Positions 10,310 through 21,926 of a DNA stretch of 64,000 nt are shown here, piece by piece. The notes beneath the pieces are model-generated. The model did not search any database. It saw only the letters and a list, made by a program, of their open reading frames with translations, and had not been told where the DNA came from. The stretch covers positions 310,001 to 374,000 of the forward strand of contig JAPZLL010000026.1 in NCBI GenBank assembly GCA_036250225.1. Reading direction: 5' to 3'. Source of the DNA: Cercophora sp. LCS_1 (lineage: Eukaryota > Ascomycota > Sordariomycetes > Sordariales > Lasiosphaeriaceae). The translations under genes and the position numbers were made by a program. Position 1 is the stretch's first letter, and the number at the start of each line of letters is the position of its first letter.

Positions 10310-10381
10310 TTTTTTTTTTTTTTTTTTTTGGGGGGGGGGGGGGGGGGGGAACGCCATTGCTGGGCACAGGANNNNNNNNNN

Positions 10382-10433
<52 letters not shown>
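10310..10433. other. Assembly gap flanked by homopolymers
   Basis: T20 (10310-10329) runs into G20 (10330-10349), then a short unique piece, ten N (10372-10381) and C52 (10382-10433). The unique pieces next to the G and C runs both start AACGCCAT and match at about 18 of 22 positions, so they look like two error-prone reads of one locus or a real duplication. The true length of this spacer is unknown. Confidence 0.9.
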
Positions 10434-10435
<2 letters not shown>

Positions 10436-10577
10436 CGCCATGACTGTGCAGAGGACGTTCGAGATCTTCAACTCGTACATGTATGTGCTGTCTATAGGTT
10501 GAGATTACCAGCTCAGATAAACACCGCGGTATCCAGTAGCCTCCTCCCGAGACCAAGATACGTCTCTTCATTCTTCA

Positions 10578-12195
10578 TCAAATCTTCCCATTCCCATTCA
10601 CCGGTCTAGCAGGCATATACGGACTCGCCCTCCAAAACCCTTCGGGCACCTTGAATCCGGGACTAACCTCTCTGACCAACTCCTCCGTCACCCGCGCGAT
10701 ATCACAACCCCAGTTGAACTCGGAAACCTCCTTTCCCGTTCCTATCATCTCCTCGTCAGCACGCTTCTTTTTCTCGTGTTGTTTCGGTGAAAGAAAAATA
10801 GAATACTCACTAGGCACAACATCAACAAACCTCCTCACCTCCTCCTCAATCAAATCCGGGTTCTCGAGCGACGCATTACTCATGATCTGGATCGCACTCG
10901 CCCTGTTCCGGCGTGCCTTTTCAAACACGGCCAGTCGCTGCTCGATCTGAGACTTTTCAGCGCCGCAAAGAGCGATGCCCAGTGCGAGTGCGTCTTCAAT
11001 GCCTTGAGATGCGCCTTGGCCTTGGTCTGCGTATCTTATTGTTAGCATGATATTGGGTGGGGAGGGAAAAAGAAAACACACGAGGGAGCATGGGGTGGGC
11101 TGCGTCTCCGACTGCAACAAGCTTGGATTTTGTCCAGGTTGGGACGGGGCGTCTGTAGAGGAGGGGCCAGCGTTTTACTTCTGTTGCTTTGCTAGAGGTG
11201 TGTTAGGCACTCAATGGTGAGTGGGAAGGGAAGGGGACACGAACTTGAGAACGGCACGGAGAGATGGATGAAGGTCGGGGAAGCTGTTGAGCAGATTGGA
11301 TTTGTCGACAGGGGCGTGCCAATCTTCGTGAGTTGCCGCTTTGAGATCCGGGTCGTGGAACATGCCGACGCAGTTCCAGATTTCGTGGCTGGGGCTGTCA
11401 GACACTGACAAGTTCTGCGAGATGGGGTTACTTACTTTCGGCAAGGATATGACACAAAACGATTGGCTAGCTTGCCGTTGCTGTAGATGCGCATCTTGCC
11501 ATCATTAGCGTTGTCTTTGTTCCAGAATGCAGTTTCAGGATCGTTGTCGAGATCAGCTGCCGGAATGAGGAAGCGGTAGCACCCGTTGTACAGGTCTTGA
11601 GGCTGAGGTTTGTTTACATGGCCGAGGACGGTTTCGATGCCGATGGAGTGGATGCCATCGGCAGCAATGACGAGGTCTGCTGTGATGACCTGGCCATTCT
11701 GCAAAGTGATTGAGGGTGTTTCGGGATCCTGGACTTGGTCAGACTCGGGGCTCATCGAGATGGATTTGATTCAGGGGCACTCACATAAGATGCAACAGCG
11801 CTCTTCAAATGTATAACAGCCGGCTTTCCCACACCCTCATCGCCCGTGGCCAACACCTTGAGTGCCTCATGCAGGTCAACCCTATGGGCAAAGTAAAAGG
11901 GCACCCCAAACACATGGCCAACCCAGTCCCCAAGCGGCGTGTAGTCAATCTGACCAAGGGTAGCCCCAACCCCAATCTCAATGCCCTTTGCCAGCACGAA
12001 ACGAGACGCAACAGGATCAACACCCCATGCCACCACGGCACGACTCGAGTTGGGCGGCAGCGTGACCGCAGCGCCAACCTCATTGTTCAACGCTGACTTT
12101 TCGTAGATGCTGACGACATGGCCCGCCCGACGAAGCGAAATGGCCGTGCTGAGCCCGGCAATGCCGGCACCGACGATTACGACGTTGAGCGGCAT
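10578..12195 (-). CDS. FAD-dependent monooxygenase (salicylate hydroxylase type)
   Basis: CDS complement(join(10578..11026,11082..11191,11245..11394,11436..11728,11785..12195)), 470 residues. It is a group A flavin monooxygenase, expected to hydroxylate an aromatic or polyketide-derived substrate with NAD(P)H and FAD. N-terminal Rossmann motif VVIVGAGIAGLSTAISLRRA with downstream E (IYEKS); DG motif VIAADGIHS; second FAD motif GDAAHPMLP followed after a splice by HQGQGASQGIEDA. All four introns (41-56 nt) are GT-AG and each splice rebuilds family motifs, for example SYPCRN/PSHEIWNCVGMF. It shares a 1.3-kb divergent spacer with the TRI12-type transporter and sits next to an EthD gene, suggesting a small oxidation/efflux module. 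The substrate cannot be read from sequence. Confidence 0.88.
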
Positions 12196-13539
12196 TTCGA
12201 AGTGTTCCAGACGGTCAATCGAAGGAAGCAGCAGCAGCAGCGGCAGCAGAATGCAGTGTGTTTTCCGGGTTGCAATGGTCCCTTCAATCCCAGGGAAATG
12301 ATGGAAAAGCGTGGCAGCACGGACAGAGAGGAATGCAAATCACATCGGGGCCGAGCATCACGTCTGTGTGTGTGGGGATGCGGGCGTGCGGTCGTCGAGA
12401 GAGACGGGACGGCTCCGTTGCCGAGCTCGGCAAGGGGGAAGAAGCAGGTGAAGGAGATGAGACAGGAGGCGTGCAGTGGTCGACCACTCACTCGCACTCG
12501 CACCATGGTGGCGTGGAGGAACTTATTCCCTGTAGCGAATCATCAAATATTTTCCGCGGTAGCGAGATGCATTGGAATTGTTCGATGCAGCAGGACAGTG
12601 CCCCCGGAGACCTCTCGTCTTTTCCCTGGCTTCACGAGCATGAGCAGTTGACCGTTTTGGGGGTGAGGGTCAGTCACGCTGTGAGGTTCTCGTCTTATCA
12701 GGAATGGAGGCTGGAACTTGCCCTGTGAAGATTTCGAGGGTTGCCATGCAGCCCAAGAACCCCTCCCGAGGTGGTCGATACGAACGAAATGGTGGGTTAC
12801 ATATGATCCTTCTGCGATTCTTCCCGCGATTGGATGTGCCTCACGGCACTTTTTCGCACCAAGCTTCTGAACGTGCCCTTCAGGGCTCCGACAACTCCAA
12901 AGCCAGCGTAGTATCGTCTTAGTCACCCACAGCTTGCTGTAACACGGTCCCCGATCCTTCACAGGGGGGACCGTTGGCGCGCGATCCGTCCCCCGTTTGG
13001 CTCCGGGAGGATCCCGAGACCACTAACGGCGCCCTGGCGGGTAAAACAAGAGGCACTTCCAGGGGCCGAATCACAGGCGCCGAAGCCCATGTCCCCCCGC
13101 CTGGCCAATGCAGTTTGTCCCACCCCCGGATCCCCACTAGTGCCGTCCAGGGTTACCGACAGGGATCGTCTGGGTGCACTACCCCTGTGGCAGCAGCTCC
13201 ACCCACAGCGGCAGGGATGGGTCTTCCTGTGACTGCCTCTCGGGGACCTTTTTCAGCGGAATATTGCAGGCGTGCAGCATCATTTTCCTGGGACCAGGGC
13301 CCGTGTCTGCGGTGCGTTTCCCTCTCACATCGAGACGGGAAACGGGGGATGACGGAATGGGAGGGACGCGTTGTATGCCCCTTCCTTCTCTGTTTTATGT
13401 ATCAAACCAAAGCGCCTTCCTTCCTCCTCAGCCTGACTGACCCAACTGCCGTCTCCTGCATTTTCCCTCGTTCCGGTTCTACCTTCTCTCTGGCCCTTCC
13501 TACCACTTCGTTGGGCGGCGCATGCAGTGAGACAGAACA
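12196..13539. promoter_or_regulatory. Shared divergent promoter region (FAD monooxygenase / MFS)
   Basis: 1.34-kb spacer between divergently transcribed start codons. Long open frames on both strands overlap and are compositionally biased, with no protein-like motifs, so I treat none as genes. CT-rich stretches just before 13540 look like a typical fungal 5' UTR/core promoter. No specific factor site is claimed. Confidence 0.45.
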
Positions 13540-15501
13540 ATGGCACCGCAACCCGAAAACCCACCGGCCGGGCGCCAATCCTCGGGCTCGGGCTCGGCAG
13601 ACGGCCACACGGAGAAGATGCCGCCTGCGGTTCAAGACACGCCGATCGTCGCCGACGAACCAAAGCCGCATCTCCACGCAAAAACGTATCTCGCCGTTTT
13701 TGCAGTGTGCTTGGTGTACTTCTGCCAGATCTACGCTGTTGTCGGCGCCGGAGCTGCAAGTCTTCTCATATCCTCCCTCCCGTCAACCCTCTTCCCCGTT
13801 ATTCCTCTCTTCCTTTCCCCTCCCATTACCGAGGTCCAGACACTAACACGCAACAGCTCACCAACACAATCGCCCAAACCCTCAACAACACCCAATCCTC
13901 CGTATGGCTCTCCTCCTCCATCGCAATCGGCACCGCCGTCCTCTCGCCCATCTTCTCCCAATCCGCCGACTACTGGGGCCGCCGCTACTTCCTCGTCATC
14001 TCCACCCTCCTCGGCGCAGCCGGATGCGTCATCGTTGCCCGCGCCTCCTCAATGGGCATGGCAATCGCCGGAACAACCGTCATCTCCATCTCGTTCGGCG
14101 CACAGCCTCTTCTTCACGCTGTCTCGTCAGAGGTTCTCCCGCGACGCTACCGCTCGTGGGGTCAAGCGGCTGATCTTGTGTCCAATGCCTTTGGCGGCAT
14201 CACTGCTTTGCTGGTCGGCGGCGCGTTCGTCCGCACGGCGAATGTACCCAGCGAGGGGTTCCGGAACTTTTGGTACCTCGGCACGGGGCTGTACTTCGTC
14301 GCGGCCGTGTTGTGCTTTGTGCTGTATGACCCGCCTGCTACGGAGCGGGAGACCAGTCTGGGGTTTGGGGAGAAGCTCAAGAAACTCGACTGGGTTGGCT
14401 ATGGGCTGCTGACGGGCGGTATTGTGCTGTTTTGCGTCGGGCTGTCGTGGAGCCAGAACCCGTTTCCTTGGAGCGATCCCCATACGTCGGCGACGTTCGC
14501 TGTTGGGCTGGCGCTGTTGGTCGGCTTGGGTGTGTACGAGACGTGGGTTAAAAAGGATGGGATGTTGCATCACGGGTTGTTCCAGAACAGGAACTTCCCG
14601 ATTGCGTTGGCGACGCTTTTTTGCGAGGGACTGGCTTTCTTTGCGGCGAACAATTATTTTGCCTTCCAGGTTGGTGTCTTGTATGAGGGTGATGCGTTGA
14701 TGGTTGGGTTGCGGTACAGCATTACCATGTTTGTGTCCATCTTCTCGGCCGTCGGTGCAGGCCTGTATTGCGCGAAGACCAAGAAGGTCAGGTGGATTAC
14801 GGTTTCGTCGTTCTTGTTGTTTGTCGTTTTCTTTGCTTGTATGGCGACGACGACGCCGCAGACAAACGTCAACACTTGGGGTTATCCCGTCTTTTTGGGC
14901 TTGGCGTTGGGCATGTCGTTGGTCAGCTTGATCACGCTTGCTCAGCTTTCGACGCAGCCGGATCTCATCGCCATCACTTCGGGATTGGTCATTGGTGTTC
15001 GGTCCCTCGGAGGATCCGTTGGTTTGGCCATCTGTAAGTCGTTGCGGTCTCTGGTGGTGATATTGGCTAATGTCGTGTCTTAGATAACGCCCTCTTTTCC
15101 GATGTCATGCATCATCTGGGGGACAACATTGCTGGAGCCACCATTCCCCTTGGTTTGCCACCCAGCTCGGTTGGACCCTTCATTGGGGCCTTAACGGCTC
15201 ATGATGATGCTGCTCTGGTCAAGATCCCTGGCGTCACTCCTCAGATTATTGGTGCTGGCGCCGAGGCTCTTCTGGGCACCTTTTCCATGGCCTTCAAGCA
15301 TGTTTGGATTGCTGCTGCTTGTTTTGTTGCCCTAGCTGCCATCAGTGAGTTTTTTTCTTATTATTATTTACTCTGATTTCCTCGTACTAATACATCACAG
15401 TTGCTGTCTTCATCAAGGACCCAACCAGCGAGTTCAACATGCACATTGACAACCCGATCGAAAAGGAGGAGGATCTCTACTCTCAGTCCGAAAAGGCATG
15501 A
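13540..15501 (+). CDS. MFS transporter, TRI12 (trichothecene efflux-like) family
   Basis: CDS join(13540..13755,13857..15033,15084..15344,15401..15501), 584 residues. It is a 14-TM-type major facilitator proton antiporter of the TRI12/siderophore-transporter group, expected in the plasma membrane. Cytosolic N-terminus of ~45 residues; first TM YLAVFAVCLVYFCQIYAVVG; MFS loop motif SADYWGRRYF; C-terminal helix SMAFKHVWIAAACFVALAAI; tail with acidic EKEEDLYSQSE. The first intron (13756-13856) is best read as a GC-AG intron (GCAAGT...CAACAG), which joins VGAGA to LTNTIAQTL in phase 0; no GT donor gives a working frame. The other introns are GTAAGT and GTGAGT. It is divergent from the FAD monooxygenase, so it may export that pathway's product or a toxic substrate. 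Confidence 0.88.
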
Positions 15502-17396
15502 ATGCCCTGCTTTTCCAAAATTGTAGCTAGATAGCGTCGTGATTTGCCTGATGCAATGCGAGGACTCGAGTGGCGCTCAATGATCAACGTTCAAATATGC
15601 ACGGTGACAGCTTTCAGTGCTTGCCCAATTCCGAGACATTTGCATCACACGACGTGACAAAATCGCCGTCTCCCTGGCCATCACGAAGCCAACAAATTCA
15701 CCATCTTATTTTTTATTAGCCCAATGTCTCACCTGGCACCCGGTGGCTTCATTGGCGGGTGCAGGAGGCGTCAAACAATCCACATCAAAACCAAGCCCAG
15801 CGCCACTAGTTGTGCTGTGCCCACATATTATAGGCCCCCTTCCCGGCCGCATCAGTGCTTTGACCTCTTCTGGAAAGGTCTAGCGATTGGTTCCCGGACG
15901 TCCTCTAATAACACATCTGGTCGAAATGGAATCTGCCGGTTTGGACGATGCAGCGTCTGTGTCCCAGCAGCGCTCGGATTGCAACTCTACCATCCCAAGT
16001 GGATCGACATGCAGCGTGCAGTGGCGAATTGGAGAAAAAAGAAAAAGAAAAAAAACATGCTCAGATTGAGCTTGAATAAACCCAATGATACGCTATATGG
16101 AATGGGCATAAATCATGGCATTTCTTTTTCTCCTTGTTCAATTTGTGTTTCTTTTTTTCCTCCCCGGAGCACGCACCCTTCGCCGTTGGGTCCTTTGAGA
16201 CCAATGATGAAAATAACCCCGGACTCCGGGCTGAGCAAATGGATGCATGCTGCCAAGAAAAACATTTCCCCAGCACAGCGCGCTGTGATATCATCCTACG
16301 ACTTGGCCTTTGGAATCCGAGTCATTGAGACACCACCAGTCAGCACTCTGTTCACCTAAGACATGTGACCGGGGTCTGGTGTGTGGGTAGGATTCCGACC
16401 ACTCTCAGGCTCCAGCTCCGGGCATTGTGGGAATCCCGGTTGGCCATACGAATCCCCCCATTCAAGGACCAAACTGATTTCCTCCCCAGCTCACAATCCC
16501 ACATCCAACGTTGTGATGTGAACCGGGGTTTTTCATTTCCGTTTCCGTCACACTCTCTCTCCTTGCACCCAACCCCGCCACCAGACGCCTTCTCTCCTTC
16601 TTTGGAAGACAGAACCATGCTTCGGGCAAACAAGCCGAACCAAAAACGAAACTCTGCAGCCACATTTTTTCTGTGCCCCTTTCCTTCACAACGGCCCACT
16701 GCCACCGGCCGGGGTGGTCTGGTCTGATGCTCCCGGTGGGGGGGCAACCCGCTTCCTTCCGTTTCTCGATTTTGGTTGCTGTCTCAGATCAGCAGCCATG
16801 ATCCTTGCACGGCCAAACGGGACCGGGAAGGGCCTTCATGATCCTCTGCAGCACACCTGCACTGTCTCTCCGGCCGGCGGCCGAACAAATGCGGGTGATG
16901 CGGTATTCTGGTCATGCTGGTGGTGAAGGGGTTTGGCGTGTTTGAAACCATTCCCCAAGATTTTTTAGCTTTCCTTTTTCTATGTGCCAAGGTAGCAGTC
17001 AAGAAACGGGCTAGTACCTTGTATTATATGCCCTTCCCAAGATTGCAACATTGCTGCTGCTCCTGCATCGCGGGCTCCCAGTTGAAAGGCCGAAACGGGA
17101 GGCAGCAGATATATCCCCCATCCCCACCCAGCATCCAGCATGCTGGTTTCGGGGTTCACGCTCGAGTACGACGTGACGTGAGCTCATCCCTCCATCGCTC
17201 CATCCATCCCATGTTGTCTTGTCCTCCTTGTCAGAAGTCTTAATATCAGTGACAGCTGGTATTGGTTCCACTTGTCCTCCCCCCCCCTCCACTCCACCCC
17301 TTTCTCCTCGTTTTCTTGTTTTCCTTGCGATGAGAGACTGTTGAGCGTCATCTGGGATTACACAGCGTTGACGCTGTGTTGAATATCATCGCCATC
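15502..17396. other. Long intergenic region
   Basis: About 1.9 kb between the TRI12-type MFS and the rhodopsin-like gene. It contains T- and A-rich runs (for example near 16035-16060 and 16125-16160) and CT-rich blocks. Open frames are short, mutually overlapping and not protein-like. No RNA gene or repeat is recognised. Confidence 0.5.
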
Positions 17397-18823
17397 ATGA
17401 TCATCCCCGACACGGCCATGCCGGCTGTCATTGCCTGCTGCTTCTTCACAAGCTTGGCTTTTGTGGTGGTCTGCATGCGCATGGGCACGAGGACGTTGCT
17501 GGTCAAGAACATCGGTGCCGACGATGCGTTGATGATAATTGCCATGGTATGTTGTCGTCGTCGTCTTTTTAACCTTGGTGAGAGCGAGAGTGAGATCAGC
17601 GCGGCGCGGACCGCATCGCTGTGCCTCATCTCGATCTTTGTGGCGGGGGATTTTCGATCTTTTGTTCCAGGGTTTGGACAAAACTCTGGGGATGGGTTGC
17701 TGATCACTGCCTTTTTTCAACAAACTCCACTAACATGGGAATGATAGATCGCATCCATCGGATTCCTCGCAATCTTCATGCTTCGTAAGATCCCACCCGA
17801 GAACATCACCAGCTGACCGCCTCCTAACATCACACAGAGATCAAAGCCGGCCTAGGACGACCACTCAACTTCCCCGAACTCCCGGCTTTCCTCCAGGCTC
17901 TGTGGGCCACCATCCCCGTCTACAACCTCGCCCTCATCTTCTGCAAACTCTCCATCACGCTGCAATGCTACCGCGTGCTGCGCACCCGCTCCATGCAGCG
18001 CTTCTTCCGCATCTACTTTGTCATCCTCGTCATCTACGGGCTCTGGACCTTCTTCAGCTCCATCTTCACCTGCTACCCTGTCGAGGCCTACTGGCTGGCG
18101 TTGTTCGGTGTCAAGGGCAAATGCATGAACAAAACGGCTCTGACATTTTCCAACGCAGCCGTCAACATCGCCACCGATCTCATCCTGATCGTGGTCCCCG
18201 CGCCATTGCTCTGGCGTCTCCAGATCCCCAGAAAACAGCGCATCATCCTCATGTGCCTGTTTGGCGTCGGCAGCTTTGCCACGGCAACGAGCATCATCCG
18301 CCTGCACTCGCTGCACATGATCGCCATTGCGCCCGAGCCAGAACAGTCCGTCAAGGGCGTCAGCATCGCCATCTGGTCGTGCATCGAGATCAACACGGCG
18401 ATTATCTGCGCTTCGATACCGGCCATCAAGCCGCTCGTCGTCAAGATCTTCCCCACGCTGTTGTTGTCGGAACTGTACGCGAGGACACGAGGAGCGGCGT
18501 ATTATGCGAACAAACACGGAAACAAGGGGACGAATGGATCGACCACGGGCGCGAGCGGGAGTCGCAGTCGGGCGCATAGCAACCCGCTTCGGTCGGGAGG
18601 GGGGCAAAAGTCCGAGATCCAGGTGCAGCAGGAGTTTGAGATGAAGAGGGTCCCGATTGGGACCGCGATTGGGGGTGAGGAGGATGCAAAAACGGGGATG
18701 CACAGTCGGGATGGGAGTGAGAAGAATCTGGTTGCATCCAGTTGGCAGGATGAGTACTTTGAGGGGAGTGGGAAGGGGCAGAAGAAGGTTACGATTACGA
18801 GTCATCCGAGGGAGATTGTATGA
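17397..18823 (+). CDS. Fungal rhodopsin-domain (SAT4/PTH11-like) membrane protein
   Basis: CDS join(17397..17546,17748..17784,17838..18823), 390 residues. It is a seven-TM protein of the fungal rhodopsin-like family (PF20684 group), which includes PTH11-type candidate receptors; the ligand is unknown. Visible features: TM1 PAVIACCFFTSLAFVVVCMR, the family motif GADDALMIIAM at the end of TM2, CY and FCKLSITLQCYRVL, the acidic-free loop with conserved Cys (GKCMNKTA), and a basic cytosolic tail of ~110 residues rich in Ser/Gly. The first intron (201 nt) starts GTATGT; the second is 53 nt with CTGAC-CTAAC branch-like motifs; exon 2 is only 37 nt. The start ATG at 17397 gives MIIPDTAMPAV; no earlier ATG is in frame. 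Confidence 0.85.
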
Positions 18824-19241
18824 GTGCATACCACTGGGGAAGGGATTCTGGGCTAGGAAAATAAGATGTAGGATCATTGCTTGTATATGCGTGTAGATAA
18901 AATGTAGAGCGATGGATCGATCGGTTCGCAAGATATTGGGTTGCACGTATGAGTGAGGTGAAACTTCTCGTGAACAAACACGGGGTTGGGTCGTTTATCT
19001 GCAAGTTGACCAAGGTGTTCTCACATCAAGCACACCGTTCGCGAGTCCACTTGGACCCCGATAGTTCATTTGGAAGACTCTTGCTTTGAAAGGTGAACAG
19101 CTTGTGTTCGATTCCGTTTTGGAAGTCTCCTTTTTTGCATTTTTGTGTTTGTTGTGGATGACCCCTTTTTTCCATCCTGTCAGGGTGATGCACCGGCATC
19201 ATAGCCTCCAAATTCTGAAATTCAATCATCGCAAGTCGCTA
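18824..19241. other. Intergenic region between rhodopsin-like gene and tRNA-Ser
   Basis: About 420 bp holding the 3' UTR of the rhodopsin-like gene and the 5' flank of the tRNA. Nothing else is recognised. Confidence 0.5.
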
Positions 19242-19342
19242 GTCACTTTGGCGGAGTGGTTAACGCGCTGCCCTGCTAATTCTCCGGGATAGCATGTTAG
19301 GCAGTTCCTTCGGGAGCGTAGGTTCGAATCCTACAGGTGACG
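19242..19342 (+). tRNA. tRNA-Ser(GCT), intron-containing
   Basis: Full cloverleaf. Acceptor stem GTCACTT pairs with AGGTGAC (one G-U), with discriminator G at 19342. The D-arm is GCG...CGC, and the anticodon stem CTGCC/GGCAG encloses anticodon GCT at 19275-19277. A 20-nt intron (19279-19298) interrupts at the canonical position after base 37. The long variable arm (TCC-TTCG-GGA) is diagnostic of a class II serine tRNA, and the T-arm is GTAGG-TTCGAAT-CCTAC. It decodes AGC/AGU. Confidence 0.97.
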
Positions 19343-19345
19343 TTC

Positions 19346-19350
19346 TTTTT
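19346..19350 (+). terminator. Pol III terminator of tRNA-Ser
   Basis: A T5 run starts four bases after the tRNA 3' end, the usual RNA polymerase III stop signal. Confidence 0.8.
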
Positions 19351-19705
19351 GCCCGTCAAGCCAGGCACCCAGCCCATCCCTGAGCCACTGCGCACAGCAA
19401 AGCTATCCTTTTTTGCCTACCTCGCATCAAGATAGATTTCACCCATTACTACTCTGTCATACCTGCAAGCGGAGCAGACGTGCGGTTACTGCCTCAGCTG
19501 GAGGTCATGATCCCCGTCTTTAGCGTCAAACCCACTGCACCAATCCAGTTACAGGCAGGACCGGACGCCAAACCTCTCAGTCACACCACGCTAACTTCAA
19601 CGACATTCATCATGTCCCATCTCAAAATCCATCAACTTGTTGACATCCCAATCATCGCTGGCCCTTTACAGCTACAGTAATTCTCCTCATTGAGACACCT
19701 CGCAA

Positions 19706-20071
19706 ATGAGCTCCACCGCAGAACTACCCGCAACCGCAACCGCAACCGCAACCGTAGCCACACCCAACGACACGTCAGGACCATCAGCAGCATCAACAGC
19801 AGTAGCGTCAGCACCACCGCCCAAAGCAAAACGGGCGCGCGCCCGTCCCCTTACGCACGATGAAGTAGTCGAGATCCGCGCACTCCGTAAATACGCCAAA
19901 TGGACACACGAGCAAATCGTCGCTGCGACGCCCTTCACCATCAACCAGGTGCAGGTGGCATGTCAAGAGACACGACGGTATCAGAAAAAGACCAAGCCGG
20001 ATCGATATGACGTGACCAAGTGGGAGACTCCACGGGGCGGGAGTGCCGGGGAGGGAAGTGGGAGTGCTTGA
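19706..20071 (+). CDS. Small solo helix-turn-helix protein (Tc1-like HTH)
   Basis: 121 residues. N-terminal ~45 residues are low-complexity Ala/Thr/Pro with a basic patch (PPKAKRARARPL) that could act as a nuclear signal. Residues ~48-90 (LTHDEVVEIRALRKYAKWTH, then EQIVAATPFTINQVQVACQ) look like the first helix-turn-helix of Tc1/mariner or Fot1-type transposases (pattern LT..e...I..L....w....I......t..qV). No DDE catalytic domain follows; the frame ends after a Gly/Ser tail. It could be a domesticated DNA-binding module or a leftover of a transposon. Single exon. Confidence 0.55.
   Translation: MSSTAELPATATATATVATPNDTSGPSAASTAVASAPPPKAKRARARPLTHDEVVEIRALRKYAKWTHEQIVAATPFTINQVQVACQETRRYQKKTKPDRYDVTKWETPRGGSAGEGSGSA
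19731..19754 (+). repeat. CAACCG hexanucleotide repeat (4 units)
   Basis: Four perfect tandem CAACCG units inside the small HTH gene, coding for an Ala-Thr repeat. The region is likely length-variable between strains. Confidence 0.9.
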
Positions 20072-20265
20072 TGTTATTCCCACACGGCCGAACTTGTTGT
20101 AGGATGAGATGTCAGATGGTCAATGGTCAGAAGCATGAGAATCTCGGGGCATCGCATTGGACTCAGATCACCGCATGTATTCCGCATCAGCACAGTCTAC
20201 ACGCTATTACCCAAACGCCATCCGGCCCCGACGCCAATGATGCAAATCACAAGTGCCAAAAAAGA

Positions 20266-21926
20266 CTACCTCCTCCCTCCGCGTCCAGCCGGTCCACCCA
20301 TCCCGGGCATGCCACCCATCATGCCGCCCATTTGCTTCATCATGGCGTTCATATCCAGCCCGCCCATTCCGCCGCCGCCACCGCCGCCGCCGCCAAACAT
20401 CTTCATCATGCTGCTCAGATCCGGCATGCCGCCTGCACCACCGGCGCCTCCCATGCTCTGAAGGCGCTTCTGCATGGCGGCGAGTTGTTGGGCCTTGTTG
20501 CCGCCCGACATGGCGCTCTGTGCTCGCTGCATGTTCTTCATGTTTCCGCCCATCTTCTTGGCCATGCCCGCCATCATCCGTTGCTGTGTGAGCAAGTCCT
20601 CGACTTCCCTGACTGTCGTGCCCGACCCTCGCGCGACACGCGTCATGCGCGTGGGCTGCTCAATAAACATCTTGCCGTCGCTGTCCAGCTCCTTGTCCGT
20701 CATACTGTCGCAAATGTAAATCATGCGCTTCAGCTTCATGGAGCCCTCCTCGTCGTCCATGCTCTGCATCATGTTGCTCATGCCCGGGATCATGCCTGCC
20801 ATCTTGCTCAGGGGTCCCATCTTCATGATATTCGAAAGCTGGTCCCGGAGATCGCGGATGGTAAAGATACCCTCGGTGATGTGCTTGATCGTCTCCTTTT
20901 GGTCGAGCTTCAGGCTCTGCACGTGTTCCACCAACCCTGCCATGTCACCCATGCCCAACATCTTGCTGACAAAGTTGCGCGGCACGAAGCGCTCGAGGTC
21001 CAACATGTGTTCGCCCGTACCGATGAAGACAATCGGTGTGTGCGTCGCTGCGACGGCCGAGATGGCACCACCACCTGCCGCGTGGCCGTCCGTCTTTGTG
21101 ATGATGATGGCTCCAAAGTCGGCAGCCTCCTTGAAGGCCTTGGCTTGCGCCTCGGCTTGCTGACCGATGGAGGCGTCGAGTACCATGATGGTCTCGTCGG
21201 GTCGGATTGCCGTCTGGATGTCCACCATTTCCTGGAAGAGCGCGCTCTCTTGCCTGTGGCGACCAGACGTATCCACGATGATGATCTCGAACCGCTCCTT
21301 CTTGAACTTCTCGACACCGTCCCTCGCAACCACAGCTGGATCCGTCTCGGTCAAGCTACCGTAGTATGGGATTTTCGCCTTTGTCGCGTTCTGCTTCAGC
21401 TGGTCAAAAGCACCAGCACGGAAGGTATCAGCGCAGACAAGACAGGCGCGGAAGCCGCGCGACTGGTAATGCCTGGCCAACTTTGTGCATGTCGTCGTTT
21501 TACCGGCACCCTGCAGACCAACAAACATGATAACATTGGACTTGCTCTTCTTGGGCTTGAAGGGCTCGGCATGGGGATCGACGAGGCGAACGAGTTCATC
21601 GAAGACGGCTTTCTGGATTAGTCGCTTCTTGTTGACGGCGGGCGGCAGTTCTTTGAAGTTGACGGTCGATCGGATCGATTTTCGGAGCTGCCCGACGAGG
21701 CGCACATTGACATCGGCTTCGAGGAGGGCGGAGCAGATCTCCTTGAGCATACCATCGAATGCCTGACGACACGAGAGATGTTAGCAGGGTGGGGTTTGCG
21801 ACACGGTGGCGGATGCTCTGGAAGGAGCCAGATTGCGGTTTGACGCACCTTTTCATCGAGATTTGGCGCGCGGGTCAGATCGCTGACCGCGGCGTTAATG
21901 CGACGGCCGAGATCTTGAAGAACCAT
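20266..21926 (-). CDS. SRP54: Signal recognition particle subunit SRP54
   Basis: CDS complement(join(20266..21762,21849..21926)), 524 residues. It is the GTPase of the signal recognition particle: it binds signal peptides and 7S RNA and docks with the SRP receptor at the ER. Exon 1 gives MVLQDLGRRINAAVSDLTRA; the intron (21763-21848) joins at AFDGMLKEICSALLEADVN. The N domain is followed by the G domain with P-loop GLQGAGKTTT, DTSGRHRQ (G3), TKTDGHAAGG (G4) and GTGEH. The Met-rich M domain follows (~residues 330-450). The C-terminus is an unusually long Gly/Met-rich tail. Length is typical for the family, and start and intron are unambiguous. Confidence 0.97.

Noticed and set aside
10740..10810. 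Extra intron in the last exon of the FAD monooxygenase (GTGAGT near a CTGAC)
   Set aside because: Its length would break the downstream frame, whereas reading through keeps it.
12974..13846. 290-codon plus-strand frame overlapping the TRI12 first exon
   Set aside because: Compositionally biased, no start context, and the transporter frame across the same DNA is clearly real.
17852..18946. 364-codon minus-strand frame opposite the rhodopsin-like gene
   Set aside because: Antisense shadow; begins outside the gene and has low-complexity composition.
20020..21621. 533-codon plus-strand frame opposite SRP54
   Set aside because: Antisense shadow caused by the strong codon bias of SRP54; no domain signal.
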